Shown piece by piece: positions 49,739 through 59,322 of a stretch of DNA of 64,000 bases. A program made the translations under genes and the position numbers. Positions within the stretch are counted from its first letter, which is position 1. The number at the start of each line of letters is the position of its first letter. The stretch is from Hydractinia symbiolongicarpus (lineage: Eukaryota > Cnidaria > Hydrozoa > Anthoathecata > Hydractiniidae), in NCBI RefSeq assembly GCF_029227915.1, contig NC_079877.1:19123851-19187850 (forward strand), read 5' to 3'. A model generated the notes under the pieces. That model saw nothing but the letters and a program-made list of their open reading frames with translations, did no database searches and was not told the DNA's origin.

Positions 49739-51736
49739 CCGGAAAAGCCATATTACGGCTTTTAGAAGGCTATGCACGTAGTTGACGGTGATATAAGGGC
49801 ATGGCGCCAAGGGAAATGACTTTGGACGATGTAGTCCTTTGAGACTGAGAGAACTAGACCAATAGGAAGCTGCGCGGACATGTGGAACCACGTAATTCAC
49901 GTGGAAAGCCTTAATTAGGCCGCAAAAAGCCATAATACGGCTTTTAGAAAGCTTTGCACGTAGTTGATGGTGATACAAGGCCACGACGCCAAGAAAACCG
50001 ACTTGGAACGTTGTAGTCCATTGAGACTGAAAGGTCTAGACCAATGATACCATGAGCAGGCTCGTGGAACTAAGTGATTAACGTGTAAGGCCTTTATTAG
50101 GCGGCAAGAGGCCATAGTACGGCTTTTAGAAGGCTATGTTCGTAGTTGACGTTGATATAAGGCAATGGCGCCATGGAAAACGACTTGGGACGTTGTAGAT
50201 CATTAATACTGCAAGGACTAAACCCATGGCAACCTGTGCGGACCCGTGGAACCACGTAATATAAGTGTAGGGCCTTAATTATGTCGTAAAAGACCATATT
50301 ACTGCTTTTAGAAGGCTATGCACGTAGTTGACGGTGAGAAAAGGCCATGGCGGCAAGGAAAAGACTTGGCACGTTGCGGTCCATTGAGAATGAAGGGACT
50401 AGACCAATGATACCATGCGCAGGCTTGTGGAACCACGTAATTTACGTGTAAGGCCTTTATTAGGCCGCAAAAGCCATATTACGGCTTTTAGAAGGCTATG
50501 CACGTAGTTGACGGTGATATAAGGGCATGGCGCCAAGGCAAATGACTTTGGACGATGTAGTCCTTTGAGACTGAGAGAACTAGACCAATAGGAAGCTGCG
50601 CGGACATGTGGAACCACGTAATTCACGTGGAAAGCCTTAATTAGGCCGCAAAAAGCCATAATACGGCTTTTAGAAAGCTTTGCACGTAGTCGATGGTGAT
50701 ACAAGGCCACGACGCCAAGAAAACTGACTTGGAACGTTGTAGTCCATTGAGACTGAAAGGTCTAGACCAATGATGCCATGAGCAGTCTCGTGGAACTAAG
50801 TGATTAACGTGTAAGGCTTTTATTAGGCGGCAAGAGGCCATAGTACGGCTTTTAGAAGGCTATGCTCGTAGTTGACGGTGATATAAGGGCATGGCGCCAA
50901 GGCAAATGAGTTTGGACGATGTAGTCCTTTGAGACTGAGAGAACTAGACCAATAGGAAGCTGCGCGGACATGTGGAACCACGTAATTCACGTGGAAAGCC
51001 TTAATTAGGCCGCAAAAAGCCATAATACGGCTTTTAGAAAGCTTTGCACGTAGTTGATGGTGATACAAGGCCATGACGCCAAGAAAACCGACTTGGAACG
51101 TTGTAGTCCATTGAGACTGAAAGGTCTAGACCAATGATGCCATGAGCAGTCTCGTGGAACTAAGTGATTAACGTGTAAAGCTTTTATTAGGCGGCAAAAG
51201 CCAAGTTACGGCTTTTAGAAGGGTATCCACGTAGTTAAGGGTGATATAAAGGCATGGCGCCATGGAAAACGACTTGGGACGTTGTAGATCATTATGACTG
51301 CAAGGAATAAGCCCATGGCAACCTGTGCGGCCCCGTGCAACGACGTATTTTATGTGTAGGGCCTTAATTATGTCGTAAAAGACCATATTACTGCTTTTAG
51401 AAGGCTATGCACGTAGTTGACGGTGATATAAGGGCATGGCGCCAAGAAAAACGACTTGGCACGATGCAGTCCATTGAGAATGAAGGGACTAGACCAATGA
51501 TACCATGCGCAGGCTTGTGGAACCACGTAATTTACGTGTAAGGCCTTTATTAGGCCGCAAAAGCCATATTACGGCTTTTAGAAGGCTATGCACGTAGTTG
51601 ACGGTGATATAAGGGCATGGCGCCAAGGCAAATGACTTTGGACGTTGTAGTCCATTGAGACTGCAAAGACTAGACCAATGGCAATCTGCGCGAACACGTG
51701 GAACCACGTAATTTACGTTTTAAGAACTTTATTGAG
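49739..51736. repeat. 1,998-bp 11-mer HOR, copy 2
   Basis: Second tandem unit. Its start lies beside the variant ACGTTTTAAGAAC (TTAA at 49,722-49,725), and the matching TTAA falls at 51,720-51,723, exactly 1,998 bp later. Divergence from copy 1 is low, with scattered single-base changes such as GTAGTCGATGG near 50,690. Confidence 0.9.
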
Positions 51737-54700
51737 CCGGAAAAGCCATATTACGGCTTTTAGAAGGCTATGCACGTAGTTGACGGTGATATAAGGGCAT
51801 GGCGCCAAGGGAAATGACTTTGGACGATGTAGTCCTTTGAGACTGAGAGAACTAGACCAATAGGAAGCTGCGCGGACATGTGGAACCACGTAATTCACGT
51901 GGAAAGCCTTAATTAGGCCGCAAAAAGCCATAATACGGCTTTTAGAAAGCTTTGCACGTAGTTGATGGTGATACAAGGCCACGACGCCAAGAAAACCGAC
52001 TTGGAACGTTGTAGTCCATTGAGACTGAAAGGTCTAGACCAATGATACCATGAGCAGGCTCGTGGAACTAAGTGATTAACGTGTAAGGCCTTTATTAGGC
52101 GGCAAGAGGCCATAGTACGGCTTTTAGAAGGCTATGTTCGTAGTTGACGTTGATATAAGGCAATGGCGCCATGGAAAACGACTTGGGACGTTGTAGATCA
52201 TTAATACTGCAAGGACTAAACCCATGGCAACCTGTGCGGACCCGTGGAACCACGTATTATAAGTGTAGGGCCTTAATTATGTCGTAAAAGACCATATTAC
52301 TGCTTTTAGAAGGCTATGCACGTAGTTGACGGTGAGAAAAGGCCATGGCGGCAAGGAAAAGACTTGGCACGTTGCGGTCCATTGAGAATGAAGGGACTAG
52401 ACCAATGATACCATGCGCAGGCTTGTGGAACCACGTAATTTACGTGTAAGGCCTTTATTAGGCCGCAAAAGCCATATTACGGCTTTTAGAAGGCTATGCA
52501 CGTAGTTGACGGTGATATAAGGGCATGGCGCCAAGGCAAATGACTTTGGACGATGTAGTCCTTTGAGACTGAGAGAACTAGAGCAATGGCATCATGCGCA
52601 GACTCGTGGAAATACGTGATTTTCGTGTAAGGCCTTAATTAGGCTGCAAAAGGCCATACTACGGCTTGTCGAAGGCTATGCAAGCAGTTGCCGGTGATAT
52701 AAGGGCATGGCGTCAAGGAAAACGACTTGGGACGTTGTAGTTCATTGGGACTGCAAGGACTAGACCAATGGCAAGTTGCGCGAACACGTGGAACAACGTA
52801 ATTCACGTGTAAGGCCTTTATTAGGCCGCAAAAGCCATATTACGGCTTGTCGAAGGCTATGCAAGCAGTTGCCGGTGATATAAGGGCATGGCGTCAAGAA
52901 GAACGACTTGGCACGTTTTTAGTCCATTGAGACTGCAAGGACTAGACCAATGCCAAGCTGCGCGAACACGTGGAACCACGTAATTCACGTGTAAGGCCTT
53001 TATTAGGCCGCAAAAGCCAAGTTACGGTTTTTAGAAGGGTATCCACGTAGTTAAGGGTGATACAAGGCCATGACGCCAAGAAAACCGACTTGGAACGTTG
53101 TAGTCCATTGAGACTGAAAGGTCTAGACCAATGATGCCATGAGCAGTCTCGTGGAACTAAGTGATTAACGTGTAAGGCTTTTATTAGGCGGCAAGAGGCC
53201 ATAGTACGGCTTTTAGAAGGCTATGCTCGTAGTTGACGGTGATATAAGGGCATGGCGCCAAGGCAAATGAGTTTGGACGATGTAGTCCTTTGAGACTGAG
53301 AGAACTAGACCAATAGGAAGCTGCGCGGACATGTGGAACCACGTAATTCACGTGGAAAGCCTTAATTAGGCCGCAAAAAGCCATAATACGGCTTTTAGAA
53401 AGCTTTGCACGTAGTTGATGGTGATACAAGGCCATGACGCCAAGAAAACCGACTTGGAACGTTGTAGTCCATTGAGACTGAAAGGTCTAGACCAATGATG
53501 CCATGAGCAGTCTCGTGGAACTAAGTGATTAACGTGTAAAGCTTTTATTAGGCGGCAAAAGCCAAGTTACGGCTTTTAGAAGGGTATCCACGTAGTTAAG
53601 GGTGATATAAAGGCATGGCGCCATGGAAAACGACTTGGGACGTTGTAGATCATTATGACTGCAAGGACTAAGCCCATGGCAACCTGTGCGGCCCCGTGCA
53701 ACGACGTATTTTATGTGTAGGGCCTTAATTATGTCGTAAAAGACCATATTACTGCTTTTAGAAGGCTATGCACGTAGTTGACGGTGATATAAGGGCATGG
53801 CGCCAAGGCAAATGACTTTGGACGATGTAGTCCTTTGAGACTGAGAGAACTAGAGCAATGGCATCATGCGCAGACTCGTGGAAATACGTGATTTTCGTGT
53901 AAGGCCTTAATTAGGCTGCAAAAGGCCATACTACGGCTTGTCGAAGGCTATGCAAGCAGTTGCCGGTGATATAAGGGCATGGCGTCAAGGAAAACGACTT
54001 GGGACGTTGTAGTTCATTTGGACTGCAAGGACTAGACCAATGGCAAGTTGCGCGAACACGTGGAACAACGTAATTCACGTGTAAGGCCTTTATTAGGCCG
54101 CAAAAGCCATATTACGGCTTGTCGAAGGCTATGCAAGCAGTTGCCGGTGATATAAGGGCATGGCGTCAAGAAGAACGACTTGGCACGTTTTTAGTCCATT
54201 GAGACTGCAAGGACTAGACCAATGCCAAGCTGCGCGAACACGTGGAACCACGTAATTCACGTGTAAGGCCTTTATTAGGCCGCAAAAGCCAAGTTACGGT
54301 TTTTAGAAGGGTATCCACGTAGTTAAGGGTGATACAAGGCCATGACGCCAAGAAAACCGACTTGGAACGTTGTAGTCCATTGAGACTGAAAGGTCTAGAC
54401 CAATGATGCCATGAGCAGTCTCGTGGAACTAAGTGATTAACGTGTAAAGCTTTTATTAGGCGGCAAAAGCCAAGTTACGGCTTTTAGAAGGGTATCCACG
54501 TAGTTAAGGGTGATATAAAGGCATGGCGCCATGGAAAACGACTTGGGACGTTGTAGATCATTATGACTGCAAGGACTAAGCCCATGGCAACCTGTGCGGC
54601 CCCGTGCAACGACGTATTTTATGTGTAGGGCCTTAATTATGTCGTAAAAGACCATATTACTGCTTTTAGAAGGCTATGCACGTAGTTGACGGTGATATAA

Positions 54701-56324
54701 GGGCATGGCGCCAAGAAAAACGACTTGGCACGATGCAGTCCATTGAGAATGAAGGGACTAGACCAATGATACCATGCGCAGGCTTGTGGAACCACGTAAT
54801 TTACGTGTAAGGCCTTTATTAGGCCGCAAAAGCCATATTACGGCTTTTAGAAGGCTATGCACGTAGTTGACGGTGATATAAGGGCATGGCGCCAAGGCAA
54901 ATGACTTTGGACGTTGTAGTCCATTGAGACTGCAAAGACTAGACCAATGGCAAGCTGCGCGAACACATGGAACCACGTAATTTACGTTTTAAGAACTTTA
55001 TTGAGCCGGAAAAGCCATATTACGGCTTTTAGAAGGCTATGCACGTAGTTGACGGTGATATAAGGGCATGGCGCCAAGGGAAATGACTTTGGACGATGTA
55101 GTCCTTTGAGACTGAGAGAACTAGACCAATAGGAAGCTGCGCGGACATGTGGAACCACGTAATTCACGTGGAAAGCCTTAATTAGGCCGCAAAAAGCCAT
55201 AATACGGCTTTTAGAAAGCTTTGCACGTAGTTGATGGTGATACAAGGCCACGACGCCAAGAAAACCGACTTGGAACGTTGTAGTCCATTGAGACTGAAAG
55301 GTCTAGACCAATGATACCATGAGCAGGCTCGTGGAACTAAGTGATTAACGTGTAAGGCCTTTATTAGGCGGCAAGAGGCCATAGTACGGCTTTTAGAAGG
55401 CTATGTTCGTAGTTGACGTTGATATAAGGCAATGGCGCCATGGAAAACGACTTGGGACGTTGTAGATCATTAATACTGCAAGGACTAAACCCATGGCAAC
55501 CTGTGCGGACCCGTGGAACCACGTATTATAAGTGTAGGGCCTTAATTATGTCGTAAAAGACCATATTACTGCTTTTAGAAGGCTATGCACGTAGTTGACG
55601 GTGAGAAAAGGCCATGGCGGCAAGGAAAAGACTTGGCACGTTGCGGTCCATTGAGAATGAAGGGACTAGACCAATGATACCATGCGCAGGCTTGTGGAAC
55701 CACGTAATTTACGTGTAAGGCCTTTATTAGGCCGCAAAAGCCATATTACGGCTTTTAGAAGGCTATGCACGTAGTTGACGGTGATATAAGGGCATGGCGC
55801 CAAGGCAAATGACTTTGGACGATGTAGTCCTTTGAGACTGAGAGAACTAGAGCAATGGCATCATGCGCAGACTCGTGGAAATACGTGATTTTCGTGTAAG
55901 GCCTTAATTAGGCTGCAAAAGGCCATACTACGGCTTGTCGAAGGCTATGCAAGCAGTTGCCGGTGATATAAGGGCATGGCGTCAAGGAAAACGACTTGGG
56001 ACGTTGTAGTTCATTGGGACTGCAAGGACTAGACCAATGGCAAGTTGCGCGAACACGTGGAACAACGTAATTCACGTGTAAGGCCTTTATTAGGCCGCAA
56101 AAGCCATATTACGGCTTGTCGAAGGCTATGCAAGCAGTTGCCGGTGATATAAGGGCATGGCGTCAAGAAGAACGACTTGGCACGTTTTTAGTCCATTGAG
56201 ACTGCAAGGACTAGACCAATGCCAAGCTGCGCGAACACGTGGAACCACGTAATTCACGTGTAAGGCCTTTATTAGGCCGCAAAAGCCAAGTTACGGTTTT
56301 TAGAAGGGTATCCACGTAGTTAAG
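51400..56324. repeat. 3,269-bp (18-mer) repeat with 908- and 1,271-bp internal offsets
   Basis: About 51,400-53,050 matches 54,670-56,320 at an offset of 3,269 bp; the TTAA variants at 51,720 and 54,989 are one such pair. Inside, 52,560-53,070 recurs at 53,831-54,341 (offset 1,271, seven monomers), and 53,529-53,747 recurs at 54,437-54,655 (offset 908, five monomers). This region connects two 11-mer domains. Confidence 0.82.
51737..52575. repeat. 11-mer HOR, copy 3 (partial)
   Basis: It follows copy 2 monomer for monomer until about 52,575. There GAACTAGACCAATAGGAAG is replaced by GAACTAGAGCAATGGCATC and a different monomer order begins. The switch is inside a monomer, as expected for unequal crossing-over between related units. 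Confidence 0.87.
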
Positions 56325-57895
56325 GGTGATATAAAGGCATGGCGCCATGGAAAACGACTTGGGACGTTGTAGATCATTATGACTGCAAGGACTAAGCCCA
56401 TGGCAACCTGTGCGGCCCCGTGCAACGACGTATTTTATGTGTAGGGCCTTTATTATGTCGTAAAAGGCCATATTACTGCTTTTAGAAGGCTATGCACGTA
56501 GTTGACGGTGATATAAGGGCATGGCGCCAAGAAAAACGACTTGGCACGATGCAGTCCATTGAGAATGAAGGGACTAGACCAATGATACCATGCACAGGCT
56601 TGTGGAACCACGTAATTTACGTGTAAGGCCTTTATTAGGCCGCAAAAGCCATATTACGGCTTTTAGAAGGCTATGCACGTAGTTGACGGTGATATAAGGG
56701 CATGGCGCCAAGGCAAATGACTTTGGACGATGTAGTCCTTTGAGACTGAGAGAACTAGACCAATAGGAAGCTGCGCGGACATGTGGAACCACGTAATTCA
56801 CGTGTAAAGCCTTAATTAGGCCGCAAAAAGCCATAATACGGCTTTTAGAAAGCTTTGCACGTAGTTGATGGTGATACAAGGCCATGACGCCAACAAAACC
56901 GACTTGGAACGTTGTAGTCCATTGAGACTGAAAGGTCTAGACCAATGATGCCATGAGCAGTCTCGTGGAACTAAGTGATTAACGTGTAAGGCTTTTATTA
57001 GGCGGCAAGAGGCCATAGTACGGCTTTTAGAAGGCTATGCTCGTAGTTGACGGTGATATAAGGGCATGGCGCCAAGGCAAATGAGTTTGGACGATGTAGT
57101 CCTTTGAGACTGAGAGAACTAGACCAATAGGAAGCTGCGCGGACATGTGGAACCACGTAATTCACGTGGAAAGCCTTAATTAGGCCGCACAAAGCCATAA
57201 TACGGCTCTTAGAAAGCTTTGCACGTAGTTGATGGTGATACAAGGCCATAACGCCAAGGAAACCGACTGGGGACGTTGTAGTCCATTGAGACTGAAAGGT
57301 CTAGACCAATGATAACATGAGCAGGCTCGTGGAACTAAGTGATTAACGTGTAAGGCCTTTATTAGGCGGCAAGAGGCCATAGTACGGCTTTTAGAAGGCT
57401 ATGTTCGTAGTTGACGTTGATATAAGGCAATGGCGCCATGGAAAACGACTTGGGACGTTTTAGATCGTTATGACTGCAAGGACTAAACCCATGGCAACCT
57501 GTGCGGACCCGTGCAACGACGTATTTTATGTGTAGGGCCTTAATTATGTCGTAAAAGACCATATTACTGCTTTTAGAAGGCTATGCACGTAGTTGACGGT
57601 GATATAAGGGCATGGCGCCAAGAAAAACGACTTGGCACGATGCAATCCATTGAGAATGAAGGGACTAGACCAATGATACCATGCGCAGGCTTGTGGAACC
57701 ACGTAATTTACGTGTAAGGCCTTTATTAGGCCGCAAAAGCCATATTACGGCTTTTAGAAGGCTATGCACGTAGTTGACGGTGATATAAGGGCATGGCGCC
57801 AAGGCAAATGACTTTGGACGTTGTAGTCCATTGAGACTGCAAAGACTAGACCAATGGCAAGCTGCGCGAACACGTGGAACCACGTAATTTACGTT

Positions 57896-57899
57896 TTAA
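57896..57899. repeat. Target-site duplication TTAA, left
   Basis: TTAA directly abuts the left terminal repeat. The empty site at 60,644-60,647 has a single TTAA in the same context (TTTACGTTTTAAGAAC). Confidence 0.92.
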
Positions 57900-57916
57900 C
57901 CCTATTCGGTCCGGGG
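57900..57916 (+). repeat. Left terminal inverted repeat of the MITE
   Basis: CCCTATTCGGTCCGGGG, a perfect 17-bp inverted match to 58,628-58,644. Beyond it the left end continues with TTTTTCGAACATAC before the GC hairpin. The right end instead goes straight into a C-run, so the inner parts are not symmetric. Confidence 0.9.
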
Positions 57917-57937
57917 TTTTTCGAACATACTGTGACC

Positions 57938-57963
57938 GGGGGGGGGCGGATTCCGCCCCCCCC
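57938..57963. repeat. Left subterminal GC hairpin of the MITE
   Basis: Nine G, then CGGA, a central T, then TCCG and eight C form a near-perfect palindrome. The right end has the equivalent structure at 58,604-58,631. Such subterminal palindromes may serve as transposase or host-factor sites; that role is inference. Confidence 0.85.
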
Positions 57964-58603
57964 TCAATAACTTTTCATAGGATTGTTCAAATTGAATCAA
58001 ACTTGGCACACTTATAGTACGTCATAAAAGGAACAAAATGGCGCCAATAAACTTTTGCTTGCGTCAGCACATTTTCTGTGACGTCATCAGAAGCTTGAAA
58101 ATTGTCAAAAATGCCACTATCTGCTTAAAATATAATTACTTTCGTTCTACAGCGAATTTTTACATTCTGTTTAAAGTTTCTGAAAGCTAAATAAAAGTTA
58201 TTTAACATATCTTCCGGTTTTTACATGAATCGGATAAAAAATTGCCAAAAATTGCCCGAAAATCCGTTTTTTTCTGATTTTCGGGTGAAATCCGACAAAA
58301 TCGGGAAATCGGATTAGTCACGTGTTCAAATTATTCAAAATGATTTTTCTTGATGAAATAAAGTTGTGTTGCAAGTTTCAAGTTCTAAGGATAATTCTAA
58401 CAGGAGTTATTATATTTTCCCCATTATAAGGATTTCATAGAGATTTTTAGGGGTAGTTTCGAGTAATGGCCAATATCAAAGCCTCTGAAAGGTATGGGAC
58501 CTAAAAAATTAGCATGCAGGTGTCTAATAGATAAATGTTGAAACTCAGTAAGTACCATAGCCATATAACAAAGCAATCAGGAGTTATTAAAAAAAGACCG
58601 TCA
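57964..58603. other. MITE interior, non-coding
   Basis: About 640 bp of AT-rich sequence unlike the satellite. No reading frame of useful length and no transposase motif is present. It holds a perfect 10-bp hairpin (CCCGAAAATC at 58,255-58,264 and GATTTTCGGG at 58,276-58,285, 11-nt loop), several related CGGAT/ATCCG words nearby (58,230-58,315), and a GTGACGTCATCAG motif near 58,078. I see no gene or promoter I could defend. Confidence 0.75.
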
Positions 58604-58631
58604 GGGGGGGCGGAATCCGCCCCCCCCCCCC
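58604..58631. repeat. Right subterminal GC hairpin of the MITE
   Basis: Seven G, then CGGAATCCG and twelve C. The core GGCGGAATCCGCC is the exact reverse complement of the left core GGCGGATTCCGCC, so the two subterminal blocks are inverted copies of one another. The homopolymer lengths differ between ends and may be affected by sequencing error. Confidence 0.85.
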
Positions 58632-58644
58632 GGACCGAATAGGG
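58628..58644 (-). repeat. Right terminal inverted repeat of the MITE
   Basis: CCCCGGACCGAATAGGG on the plus strand, the exact reverse complement of the left terminus. It is preceded by a long C-run that is part of the right subterminal hairpin. Confidence 0.9.
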
Positions 58645-58648
58645 TTAA
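58645..58648. repeat. Target-site duplication TTAA, right
   Basis: Second TTAA, directly after the right terminal repeat and followed by GAACTTTATTGAGCC, the expected continuation of the monomer. Confidence 0.92.
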
Positions 58649-59322
58649 GAACTTTATTGAGCCGGAGAAGCCATATTACGGCTTTTAGAAGGCTATGCAC
58701 GTAGTTGACGGTGATATAAGGGCATGGCGCCAAGGGAAATGACTTTGGACGATGTAGTCCTTTGAGACTGAGAGAACTAGACCAATAGGAAGCTGCGCGG
58801 ACATGTGGAACCACGTAATTCACGTGGAAAGCCTTAATTAGGCCGCAAAAAGCCATAATACGGCTTTTAGAAAGCTTTGCACGTAGTTGATGGTGATACA
58901 AGGCCACGACGCCAAGAAAACCGACTTGGAACGTTGTAGTCCATTGAGACTGAAAGGTCTAGACCAATGATACCATGAGCAGGCTCGTGGAACTAAGTGA
59001 TTAACGTGTAAGGCCTTTATTAGGCGGCAAGAGGCCATAGTACGGCTTTTAGAAGGCTATGTTCGTAGTTGACGTTGATATAAGGCAATGGCGCCATGGA
59101 AAACGACTAGGGACGTTGTAGATCATTAATACTGCAAGGACTAAACCCATGGCAACCTGTGCGGACCCGTGGAACCACGTATTATAAGTGTAGGGCCTTA
59201 ATTATGTCGTAAAAGACCATATTACTGCTTTTAGAAGGCTATGCACGTAGTTGACGGTGAGAAAAGGCCATGGCGGCAAGGAAAAGACTTGGCACGTTGC
59301 GGTCCATTGAGAATGAAGGGAC

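Larger units (their letters stand above)
1..57899. repeat. Tandem satellite array, ~181-bp monomer, left block
   Basis: Head-to-tail monomers, all in one orientation, fill this block without a gap. Phased at the AAGGCC motif, typical monomers are 181 or 182 bp (46,817-46,997 is 181 bp; 47,179-47,360 is 182 bp). Shared landmarks in order are AAGGCCTTTATTAGGC, a hairpin around GCCATATTACGGC, GCACGTAGTTGACGGTGATA, GGCATGGCGCCAAGG, GACTTGG.ACGTTGTAGTCC, GACTAGACCAATG and GGAACCACGTAATT.ACGTG. Monomers differ by substitutions and small indels and group into classes that recur in fixed order. No interrupting gene or other mobile element is visible. The block begins mid-monomer, so the array extends left of the window. 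Satellite identity is clear from the sequence; the family name and chromosomal location are unknown. Confidence 0.98.
57900..58644. mobile_element. Non-autonomous piggyBac-like element (MITE), 745 bp
   Basis: This is a 745-bp segment with no satellite similarity that interrupts a monomer. Both ends carry the same 17-bp inverted repeat, CCCTATTCGGTCCGGGG, and both flanks carry TTAA, which occurs only once in the empty parallel copy. TTAA target duplication with CCC-starting termini is the hallmark of the piggyBac superfamily; that class is inferred from these ends because no transposase is encoded. The interior is AT-rich, with stops in all frames and no recognisable domain. A G-run/C-run hairpin lies just inside each end. 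Mobilisation would need a transposase from a full-length element elsewhere. Other TTAA-targeting foldback elements remain possible. The long G and C homopolymers (7-12 bases) make exact base counts there uncertain. Confidence 0.85.
56575..59322. repeat. 1,999-bp 11-mer HOR carrying the transposon insertion
   Basis: The unit is 1,999 bp of satellite plus 749 bp of insertion and duplicated TTAA. Every landmark before the insertion recurs 2,748 bp later and every landmark after it recurs 1,999 bp later. It shares private variants with the next copy (GCCGGAGAAGCC at 58,660 and 60,659; ACGACTAGGGACG at 59,103 and 61,102), so these two copies are close sisters. Confidence 0.92.

Noticed and set aside
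57896-57906. Telomere-like TTAACCCTA at the left end and TAGGGTTAA at the right end of the insertion
   Set aside because: It arises from TTAA next to the CCCTA terminus. It is a single unit at each end with no tandem telomeric repeat, so it is coincidence.
57964-58603. Remnant transposase gene in the MITE interior
   Set aside because: Stops occur in all six frames at short intervals and the composition is AT-rich with no recognisable motif.
58587-58907. 106-codon minus-strand frame ending in a glycine/proline-rich tail
   Set aside because: It crosses the satellite/MITE junction. The glycine and proline tail comes from the G and C homopolymer runs of the element.
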